This document shows positions 1 through 5,170 of a DNA stretch of 6,213 nucleotides, piece after piece. Below the pieces are notes generated by a model. It was given only the letters and a program-made list of their open reading frames with translations. It made no database searches and was not told the DNA's origin. The translations under genes were made by a program, and so were the position numbers. The stretch is from Pseudomonadota bacterium. GTDB taxonomy: Bacteria; Pseudomonadota; Gammaproteobacteria; Burkholderiales; SCOH01. The first letter of the stretch is position 1. Each line of letters starts with the position of its first letter. The DNA is taken from contig JAUPTR010000232.1 in assembly GCA_030917985.1 (NCBI GenBank), positions 1 through 6,213 on the forward strand. Reading direction: 5' to 3'.

Positions 1-899
1 AGTCGCTGCCGTTTGACCTGATCGACACCCTGCGAGCGGTGCAGCTGCTGATGCAGCAACAGGCCGATGCCAAGCGCCTGAAGCTGTCGCTGCAACTGCC
101 TGCTGCCGATGCCCTGTGGGTGCGCGGCGATGTGACGCGGGTGCGGCAGGTTGTGCTCAACCTGCTGAGCAACGCCATCAAGTTTACTGAATCCGGTGGC
201 GTCAATCTCAACCTGCAGGCCTCTGCCGCCGATGACAGGCTGGTGATGTCGCTGAGTGTGACCGATACCGGCATTGGTATTCCTGCCGAGCGCCAGGCGC
301 TGCTGTTCGAAAAATTCACACAGATGGATTCCACCATGGCGCGCCGTTTTGGCGGCACCGGGCTGGGGTTGGCCATCAGCCGGCAGTTGGCTCGCATGAT
401 GGGCGGCGATATCGAGTGCAGCAGTATCGAGGGCGTGGGCTCGACATTTTGCCTGCGCCTGCCGCTGCCCGTTGCCAGTGCCCCGCAGTTGCAGGCCAGG
501 CCTGCGCCACAGGTGCCACCAGCAGGTGCTGCCGCTACGCAGCAGCACCTGCTGGTGGCAGAAGACAATCCGGTCAACCAGCTGGTGATCCGCAAATTGC
601 TGGAAAAAATCGGTGTCAGCTGCGATATCGCCGAAAACGGCCAGCTTGCTGTCGACAAGGCGTTGCAGGGGGCGTATCCAGTGGTGTTCATGGATTGCCA
701 GATGCCGGTGATGGATGGACTGGAAGCCACCCGCCAACTGCGGCAGCGCGGATATCAGGGCATTATCATCGCGCTGACTGCGAATGCCATGGAGGGTGAT
801 CGCCAGCAATGCCTGGATGCCGGCATGAACGATTTTCTCTCCAAGCCGGTTTCGCGCGATGCGGTGGAGCAGGCGCTGCAACGCTGGCAGCCTGGCTGA
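1..899 (+). CDS. Hybrid sensor histidine kinase/response regulator, C-terminal part (5' end outside window)
   Basis: This is the C-terminal 298 codons of a hybrid two-component kinase; the frame is open to the left edge (first full codon at 3), so the sensor and His-phosphoacceptor parts lie upstream. The visible start reads SLPFDL, the usual lead-in to the ATPase domain. The HATPase_c domain spans about 120-470: N box NLLSNAIKF near 159, G1 DTGIGI near 264, F box LFEKF near 303, G2 GGTGLGLAI near 351. A Pro/Ala/Gln-rich linker follows (about 470-545), then a receiver domain (about 546-890). The receiver has the acidic pair ED at 561-566, phosphoacceptor Asp at 693-695 in MDCQMP, Thr at 777-779 and Lys at 843-845, so all key residues are present. 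No HPt domain follows, so a separate phosphotransfer protein or direct signalling is likely. The domain order and motifs resemble BarA/TorS-type hybrids, but the sensed signal cannot be told. A GTG at 39 is internal and not the true start. The gene is convergent with the acetyltransferase gene. Confidence 0.95.
   Translation, partial: SLPFDLIDTLRAVQLLMQQQADAKRLKLSLQLPAADALWVRGDVTRVRQVVLNLLSNAIKFTESGGVNLNLQASAADDRLVMSLSVTDTGIGIPAERQALLFEKFTQMDSTMARRFGGTGLGLAISRQLARMMGGDIECSSIEGVGSTFCLRLPLPVASAPQLQARPAPQVPPAGAAATQQHLLVAEDNPVNQLVIRKLLEKIGVSCDIAENGQLAVDKALQGAYPVVFMDCQMPVMDGLEATRQLRQRGYQGIIIALTANAMEGDRQQCLDAGMNDFLSKPVSRDAVEQALQRWQPG
491..505. repeat. Short palindrome, 7-bp arms with one central base
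   Basis: GCAGGCC (491-497) and GGCCTGC (499-505) are perfect reverse complements around a single A at 498. The palindrome lies 8 bp before the 19-bp inverted repeat, in the same linker coding region. It cannot form a tight RNA hairpin without opening central pairs, so it fits a DNA-level dyad or simple composition bias better. The heptamer GCAGGCC also occurs at other places in the window (for example 1254-1260), which lowers its significance. Confidence 0.6.
514..560. repeat. Perfect 19-bp inverted repeat inside the kinase-receiver linker
   Basis: Left arm 514-532 (TGCCACCAGCAGGTGCTGC) is the exact reverse complement of right arm 542-560, with a 9-nt spacer at 533-541. Two further pairs, 534-535 with 539-540, could close after one mismatch. 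Each arm also contains a small nested dyad (for example CAGCA-GG-TGCTG at 520-531), so a cruciform or branched fold is possible. It lies wholly in coding DNA, covering the end of the inter-domain linker and the first residues of the receiver domain (LLVA). Perfect 19-bp pairing in coding sequence is far more than expected by chance. Its function is unknown: an mRNA hairpin that slows the ribosome between domains, a regulator site, or the trace of a local inverted duplication are all possible. Confidence 0.9.
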
Positions 900-917
900 A
901 ACGGCCTGCCCGTTTCA
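897..917. terminator. Hairpin shared by the stop codons of two convergent genes (possible bidirectional terminator)
   Basis: TGAAACGG (897-904) and CCGTTTCA (910-917) form a perfect 8-bp stem with a 5-nt loop, CCTGC. The TGA of the plus-strand kinase (897-899) is the first three bases of one arm. The TGA of the minus-strand acetyltransferase (917-915) is the start of the other arm, so both genes end inside the same stem. Position between convergent genes fits a bidirectional terminator. No T tract follows on either strand, so intrinsic termination would be weak; a role as an mRNA 3'-end stabiliser is equally possible. Confidence 0.5.
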
Positions 918-1496
918 TGCCCGCAGCGGCGCGGCCTTGTGCAGTTCTTCAACCCACAAGCTATCGCTGAAAGGCACGCCGGCACCGGCCTCCAGCGGAT
1001 AGGGATAACGTCTGCCGTTTGGCTGATAACCGCGGCGCAGGTAATAGTCACGCAGTTCGCTGCGCTGCTGGATCACTGCCAGCAATAGCAGCCGCGCACC
1101 GAATTCGCGTGTGGCCCATTGCTCCGCCTGATGCAGTAGTTGTTTGCCCAGCCCGCTGCCCTGTTGCTGCGGCCATACGGCCAGCATGCCGATATGGGCG
1201 TGTTGCTGTTCGGCTTCGATATGCACACAGCCGAGAATCTGCCCGCTACCCGTGCAGGCCAGCAGCAGTGTGCTGCGCGGCCGTTGCAGCAGTGCCTGCA
1301 ATTGCGGGAGGCTGGTGCGCCGGCCGGCCACCAGCGCGCTTTCGCTGGTCCAGCCTGCGACGTTTTCTGCCGGCCGATATGCCGCGTTCACCAGCGCGCA
1401 GATGGCCAGGCAATCGCCATCTTCTGCACAACGGAACACATAGCCCGTGCCGTGATGAATCGTATCGGCATCAAGTGGCAGTTTTGCTTGATTCAC
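915..1496 (-). CDS. GNAT-family N-acetyltransferase
   Basis: A predicted 193-aa cytosolic acetyltransferase that would move an acetyl group from acetyl-CoA to an amine; the substrate cannot be read from sequence. The GNAT pattern is clear. An N-terminal YVFR...DGD...LVNAAYR stretch forms beta1-alpha1. A mid-protein strand and loop, HIGMLAVWP, is followed by the acetyl-CoA pyrophosphate loop QQGSGLG with the Q-x-x-G-x-G pattern. A late DYYLRRGY matches the usual 'y..~GF' segment. The length is normal for a single GNAT domain. I chose the GTG at 1496 because AGG lies 9 nt upstream and no in-frame ATG exists before the domain. A GTG at 1439 (174 aa) is the alternative. The start overlaps the end of the upstream kinase gene by 26 nt, so this is the third gene of the minus-strand operon. 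The reading frame stays open further upstream inside the kinase gene (to 1796), but that part is only a shadow. Confidence 0.85.
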   Translation of the reverse strand: MNQAKLPLDADTIHHGTGYVFRCAEDGDCLAICALVNAAYRPAENVAGWTSESALVAGRRTSLPQLQALLQRPRSTLLLACTGSGQILGCVHIEAEQQHAHIGMLAVWPQQQGSGLGKQLLHQAEQWATREFGARLLLLAVIQQRSELRDYYLRRGYQPNGRRYPYPLEAGAGVPFSDSLWVEELHKAAPLRA

Positions 1497-3366
1497 TGTG
1501 GTTAACCTGTGGTTCGAGACTGAAATAAAACGCTGCGCCGCTGCCTTCTTCCGCTTCTGCCCAGACACGGCCGCCATGCCGGTCGACAATGGTTTGCACC
1601 ACGGCCAGCCCCATGCCGATACCGTCATCCTTGCCTGGCGTGTGCAAGCGGCTGAACACGCGGAACAGCTTGTGGCCAAACGCCATGTCGAAGCCGATGC
1701 CGTTGTCACGCACGCAGAACAGCGCTGGCGATTCATTGCCGACGCGGCAGATGCTGATACGGGCGTCGTCACGGCTGCGGGTGAATTTCCAGGCATTGCT
1801 CAGCAGTTGCCACAGTAGTTCGCGGCACATGCCGGGGTCGGCCTGTACGGTCAGCCCGCTTTCGATATCGAGTGTCACCGGATGCGGCGTTTCGTCCTGC
1901 AGGCGCTGCAGTAGCTGCTGGGCCAGCCCGCTCAGGTCGACATTGATGCGTTGCAGGCGCTGCCGCGCGTGCCGATCCAGCCCCAGCAGCGCGTCGATCA
2001 GCCGCGACATGCGCAGGCTGGCCTCGCGAGAGCGTTGCAGGTAAAACCGCGCCTGTTCATCAAGCTGTTCTCCGTATTCTTCCTGCAGCAGCGTGGCATA
2101 ACCGTTGAGCGCCCGTAGCGGCGTGGTCAGGTCGTGGGCAATCGAGTGGCAGAAAGCCTCCAGCTCGCGGGTGGTTTGCTGCAACTCGGCAGTACGTTGT
2201 GCTACGCGCTCTTCCAGATGGCTGTTGAGCTGGCGGATTTCCTCTTCCTGCTGCAGTCTTTCGGTGATGTCGCGCAACACCACGCTGTATTTGGATTTAC
2301 CGTCGGCATCGATGAACTGGGTGGAGGAAATTTCGGCGGTAAACCAGCCGCCATCCTTGCGACGGTAATTGATGTGCCCGCGATAATGGCCACTGCCGGT
2401 GCGTGCGCGGATAGCCTGGCGGGTTTTTTCGTTGTCCGGATCAACCAGCTGGTTGCGGTGAATGCCGATCAACTCGTTGCGGCTGTAGCCAAACACCCGG
2501 CAGGCGGCCGGGTTGACATCAATGATTTCACCCTCTGGCTTCACCAGCGCCACCGCATCAATGCTGGCCTCAAAAAACACCCGGTAACGCTGTTCGATGG
2601 CAAACATGGCCTGTTGTTGCTGCTCCTGTTGCCTCAGCATGCGCCGTGTGAACAGCAGGCCGATGCAGGTGAGCAGCAATGCCACGCCGACCAGCAGCCA
2701 CATCAGGGCCAGATCGGTCATGTGGGTGGCTTCTGCCAGGGTTTGCGAAAATGCCTGCTCAAGCACACTCAAGCGTTCGTCAACCTGGCGGATGAGCGCC
2801 AGCTCCTGCTCCAGCTGAACTGCATTGCCCGACTGTTGCCGCAGCTGATGCAGGCGTTCGCCGTGTTGGCGCAGCTTGCCCAGCTCCCGATCGGCCTGTT
2901 TCCAGATTTCGCTGGCCTGGCGGATTTGTGGCAGCCACTGGGCGTGGCGGTAGAGCAGGGCCATGCCAGGTACATCGCCGGGGTGGTTCTGTCCGGCCAC
3001 AAAGCCGGCTTCCACGCGCTGCATGTCGGGCTGCGGGCGCTCCAGCTCCTCGCGTGCCAGGCGGTCACCGTCGGAAATCAGCAGGGCCGACAGATACGCC
3101 TGGTATTCGCTCAGATCGCCGCTGGCTGCATATTGCTGCAGGTGGATCACGGCCCGCTTTTGCGCTTTTGACCATTCACTCTCGCCGCCGGCATAGGCAC
3201 GCGCAGCTGATTGCAGATAGATGCAGGCAATCGCCAGCCCCAGCACGGCACACAGCGCCAGCACAAACGGCAGGGTCAGGCGCAGCAGTTGCCAGTGTCG
3301 GCGCGGCAGCCGCAGGGCCGGGGCATAACCGTGTGAAACCGGCTCAGCCGGCGCGGCATCAGCCAT
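1471..3366 (-). CDS. Membrane PAS-domain sensor histidine kinase
   Basis: A 631-aa inner-membrane sensor kinase. Segments in order: cytosolic N-terminus; TM1 about 30-52; a roughly 165-residue, mostly helical, Gln- and Glu-rich periplasmic region; TM2 about 219-240; a Gln-rich linker; a PAS domain about 258-370 ending in VVLRDITER; a coiled coil about 371-404; the HisKA dimerisation domain with phosphoacceptor His411 in SIAHDLTTPLR; and HATPase_c with N box Asn524 (LLSNAWKF), G1 DNGIGF at 554-559 and G2 GIGMGLA at 582-588. The HisKA sequence resembles the phytochrome-type group (compare HDLRAPLR), which often signals to separate single-domain receivers. There is no receiver domain and no response regulator gene beside it. 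The ATG at 3366 overlaps the patatin stop in ATGGCTGA and has no clear Shine-Dalgarno site, which suggests translational coupling. A longer version from 3492 would run 133 nt into the patatin gene and adds a non-domain-like tail, so I rejected it. The ligand is unknown. Confidence 0.93.
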   Translation of the reverse strand: MADAAPAEPVSHGYAPALRLPRRHWQLLRLTLPFVLALCAVLGLAIACIYLQSAARAYAGGESEWSKAQKRAVIHLQQYAASGDLSEYQAYLSALLISDGDRLAREELERPQPDMQRVEAGFVAGQNHPGDVPGMALLYRHAQWLPQIRQASEIWKQADRELGKLRQHGERLHQLRQQSGNAVQLEQELALIRQVDERLSVLEQAFSQTLAEATHMTDLALMWLLVGVALLLTCIGLLFTRRMLRQQEQQQQAMFAIEQRYRVFFEASIDAVALVKPEGEIIDVNPAACRVFGYSRNELIGIHRNQLVDPDNEKTRQAIRARTGSGHYRGHINYRRKDGGWFTAEISSTQFIDADGKSKYSVVLRDITERLQQEEEIRQLNSHLEERVAQRTAELQQTTRELEAFCHSIAHDLTTPLRALNGYATLLQEEYGEQLDEQARFYLQRSREASLRMSRLIDALLGLDRHARQRLQRINVDLSGLAQQLLQRLQDETPHPVTLDIESGLTVQADPGMCRELLWQLLSNAWKFTRSRDDARISICRVGNESPALFCVRDNGIGFDMAFGHKLFRVFSRLHTPGKDDGIGMGLAVVQTIVDRHGGRVWAEAEEGSGAAFYFSLEPQVNHSESSKTAT

Positions 3367-4606
3367 AAACCAGACGAGTGGCGGCGTGCAGGTGCTGCCG
3401 GTAGTCTTTGTATTTCTGCCAGTCGAAGCCCTGCAGGAAAGTGATGGCACGCTCTGCGCCCTCACGGAACAGGCCACGCTTGCTGTCTTCACTCATGTTG
3501 AAGTCCAGCCAGTTGTAGCTGGCGCAGGGAATATGCTGCACCAGCTGCGAATATTCCGGATTGCGGCGTACGAAATCGTAATCGAGGCAATGGCGTGCCG
3601 AGTTGAAAATGGCGCCGAACAAATCCATCGGGCCATCAATGGCGTGCCAGCGGCGGTCGTATTCGAGCTTGACGCCAAACGTGGGCGCCAGCGGCACGAT
3701 GCTGTCGTAGTCATGAAACGCATCAATCGGAAAATTGGACATGATGCCGCCATCCACAAACAAGGCGTGATCCGGCACCCCGCATGCCTCTTCGCTGCAG
3801 GCGAAGTCCATTTCCGCCCAGTTCTGCTCGGCAGCAGACCCCTGCGGCAGGTTGTTGATGCGCAGCGGCTCGAAGAAATAAGGGATAGACATCGAGGCGC
3901 GCACGAACAGCGCCGGGTCGACAATGTCCGGATTGGCAAAATACAGATGCGCCAGCTGCGGAAACACCACCTTGGTTTCAGTGCTGACATCGGCGGCAAC
4001 GATGGCCAGCCCGCTTTTCATTTTTTCCGGTGTATCCAGTGCTGCGCCGGCACGGGTGCGCAGCCCTGTTGGCACCGTGTTCATGCGTTGCGTCAGCGCC
4101 GCCAGCGTGGCCACGTTTTCACGCTGCAACAGGCCGCTGATCCACTGCTGAAAACGGTCGCCGGGATTCAGGCCCAGCCGCTCGTTGAGGTTGTCGATGC
4201 ATTGCACCGCCTTGAATGCCAGCTTGACCTTGCCGGCTTTTCTGGTCCATGCGTCGATCAGGTCGCGCGCATCGTCGTCGCCATCCACAAACTGGTAAAA
4301 ATCCAGCGAGGCCAGCTCTTGCAGCAGTTTCGGGCTTTTGGCATCGGCCGGCGTGCCGAGTGCCGCCAGCAGCAACGCATTGATCGAGCCGGCCGACGTA
4401 CCGCCAATGCCGAGAAAGCGAATCCCCGCCTGCTCCAGCGCCCAGGTGTAACCCACCAGCGCAATGCCGAGCATGCCGCCGCCTTCCATCACCAGATCAA
4501 CATACTGCATGCCGCGCGCATCGACGATGTCGCTGTAGGTCTTGCCGCGCAAACTTTCGAGGGGGCCCAGCAGGCTGGGGTCGCTGATCAGCGGCTTGAT
4601 GTCCAT
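3359..4606 (-). CDS. Patatin-like phospholipase
   Basis: A 415-aa predicted lipid acyl hydrolase using the Ser-Asp dyad of the patatin family. The oxyanion-hole loop EGGGMLG is at residues 41-47, the nucleophile elbow GGTSAG at 68-73 with Ser71, the conserved RASMSIPYFFEP segment at 236-247, and the catalytic Asp285 in VDGGI. All catalytic parts are present, so the enzyme should be active. No signal peptide or TM segment is seen; it is probably cytosolic or peripheral at the membrane, or exported by a route without a cleaved signal. About 35 residues precede the first core strand, and a polar loop with two cysteines (Cys270, Cys275) lies at about 252-281, just before the catalytic Asp. The ATG at 4606 is supported by GGGAG 7 nt upstream. 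It is the first gene of the operon and its stop overlaps the kinase start. Its substrate (phospholipid, lysolipid or storage lipid) cannot be told. Confidence 0.93.
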   Translation of the reverse strand: MDIKPLISDPSLLGPLESLRGKTYSDIVDARGMQYVDLVMEGGGMLGIALVGYTWALEQAGIRFLGIGGTSAGSINALLLAALGTPADAKSPKLLQELASLDFYQFVDGDDDARDLIDAWTRKAGKVKLAFKAVQCIDNLNERLGLNPGDRFQQWISGLLQRENVATLAALTQRMNTVPTGLRTRAGAALDTPEKMKSGLAIVAADVSTETKVVFPQLAHLYFANPDIVDPALFVRASMSIPYFFEPLRINNLPQGSAAEQNWAEMDFACSEEACGVPDHALFVDGGIMSNFPIDAFHDYDSIVPLAPTFGVKLEYDRRWHAIDGPMDLFGAIFNSARHCLDYDFVRRNPEYSQLVQHIPCASYNWLDFNMSEDSKRGLFREGAERAITFLQGFDWQKYKDYRQHLHAATRLVYG

Positions 4607-4613
4607 GATGTTG

Positions 4614-4618
4614 CTCCC
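4614..4618 (-). promoter_or_regulatory. Shine-Dalgarno site of the patatin gene
   Basis: GGGAG on the minus strand lies 7 nt before the ATG at 4606. This spacing fixes the patatin start and argues against any longer form. Confidence 0.75.
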
Positions 4619-4648
4619 GAGGTTGGATGGCCGTTTTAGTCACAATCG

Positions 4649-4676
4649 ATTCTACGCTTCGCCCACCACAGGTAAA
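4649..4676 (-). promoter_or_regulatory. Sigma70-type promoter for the patatin-kinase-acetyltransferase operon
   Basis: On the minus strand, TTTACC (4676-4671, -35, 4 of 6 to consensus) is followed after 16 bp by TAGAAT (4654-4649, -10, 5 of 6). Transcription would start near 4642 and give a leader of about 35 nt that includes the patatin Shine-Dalgarno site. It is the best promoter match I found in the divergent intergenic region. Later genes of the operon overlap and show no promoter of their own by eye. Confidence 0.6.
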
Positions 4677-4732
4677 CCTTATGCGGATTGCGGCATGCAT
4701 TGTTTTTGCCTCACAGCCGTTGCCCTGCAAGC

Positions 4733-4792
4733 CAGTCTGGATGCGCCTTGCAGCCCGGCCTGCAGGCCACGGCCGGCGTGCCTTGCAGACTG
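4733..4792. repeat. Nested dyad in the divergent intergenic region, with a 12-bp perfect palindrome at its centre
   Basis: GGCCTGCAGGCC (4757-4768) is a perfect 12-bp palindrome. Around exactly the same centre, CAGTCTG (4733-4739) pairs with CAGACTG (4786-4792). With small offsets, GCGCC near 4743-4747 pairs with GGCGT at 4775-4779 and CCGGCC (4755-4760) with GGCCGG (4771-4776). A nonamer, GCCTTGCAG, occurs twice (4745-4753 and 4780-4788). The region lies between the two divergent promoters, so it may bind a regulator, or it may be a REP-like extragenic palindrome. No T run follows, so it is not an obvious terminator. Confidence 0.6.
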
Positions 4793-4831
4793 CCGCCCGG
4801 AATTGCTGCGGCAAGCTGTGGCGCCAGGTTT

Positions 4832-4837
4832 TATAGT
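4832..4837 (+). promoter_or_regulatory. Candidate -10 element for the BamE-like/GAF gene pair
   Basis: TATAGT (5 of 6 to the -10 consensus) lies 34 bp before the ATG at 4872. I see no good -35 at 16-18 bp; TTGCTG at 4803-4808 is too far (23 bp). If real, the promoter would be weak or need an activator, and the nested dyad just upstream is a possible operator. Confidence 0.3.
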
Positions 4838-4871
4838 GAAGGCATCCTGCTGGTTTTTTCGGAGTGGTGTC

Positions 4872-5153
4872 ATGAAATCCCTGTTGCTGGCCCTGAGTCT
4901 GGGGCTGTGTTGCGCCCATGTGCTGGCGGCTGATGCCAGCGAGCGCAAGTTTATCCGCGAAGGCATGAGCGAGGCCGAGGTGCTGCAGCACATCGGCAAG
5001 CCAGACAGCGAAAGTGTGGATAGTGGCGGCGGCGCCAAGCTGGTGGAAAAACGCTGGATTTACCTGCCGGCGCCGCGCGATTCCCAAACGCTGACCACGG
5101 TGACGCTGCGCGCCGGCAAGGTAGTTGCCGTTTCGCGGCAGATTGCCCGCTGA
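4872..5153 (+). CDS. Small exported BamE/SmpA-OmlA-like protein
   Basis: A 93-aa protein with a clear Sec signal peptide: Lys2, a hydrophobic run to about residue 15, and a VLA-A cleavage site after Ala19. The mature 74 residues are predicted to be periplasmic. FIREGMSEAEVLQHIGKP (27-44), then RWIYLP (61-66), then a C-terminal strand pair TTVTLRAGKVVAVSR, match the layout of BamE/SmpA-OmlA-type or DUF2845-type small domains ('GMs..eVl..lG.P...W.Y'). Cys13 and Cys14 lie inside the signal, but no good lipobox is seen (LGLC), so it is probably soluble and not a lipoprotein, unlike BamE itself. I do not claim it is BamE. The ATG at 4872 has GGAG 7 nt upstream; a longer in-frame reading from 4542 would lose the signal peptide and overlap the patatin gene. 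It is followed after 17 nt by the GAF gene, probably in the same transcript. Confidence 0.8.
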   Translation: MKSLLLALSLGLCCAHVLAADASERKFIREGMSEAEVLQHIGKPDSESVDSGGGAKLVEKRWIYLPAPRDSQTLTTVTLRAGKVVAVSRQIAR

Positions 5154-5170
5154 TTGCAGGATTGCCCGCC

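Noticed and set aside
146..165. Perfect 8-bp hairpin with a 4-nt loop in the kinase N-box coding region
   Set aside because: The sequence encodes the highly conserved RQVVLNLL motif, so the pairing is probably a by-product of the protein code.
1329..1399. Direct repeat CACCAGCGCGC at 1329-1339 and 1389-1399
   Set aside because: Both copies encode similar Ala-Leu-Val helices in the acetyltransferase, with in-frame 60-bp spacing and no further similarity; likely chance plus codon bias.
915..1796. Longer 293-codon form of the acetyltransferase
   Set aside because: The extra N-terminal part lies out of frame within the conserved ATPase region of the kinase and looks like a frame shadow; the GNAT domain begins after 1496.
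2134..3171. 345-codon open frame antisense to the sensor kinase
   Set aside because: The kinase strand carries TM, PAS and HisKA signatures; the antisense translation is low-complexity Leu/Gln/Ala without a domain.
3359..4606. Patatin gene as a CBASS-type (CapV) anti-phage effector
   Set aside because: No CD-NTase, ubiquitin-like or HORMA partner gene is present; the partners are a histidine kinase and an acetyltransferase.
3386..4639. Long open frame of 417 codons on the plus strand, antisense to almost the whole patatin gene
   Set aside because: It mirrors a gene with clear patatin catalytic motifs, has a His/Arg/Gln-rich composition with no recognisable domain, and such mirror frames are common in GC-rich DNA.
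4542..5153. Longer 203-codon form of the BamE-like protein
   Set aside because: It would overlap the patatin start and bury a clear signal peptide and Shine-Dalgarno site.
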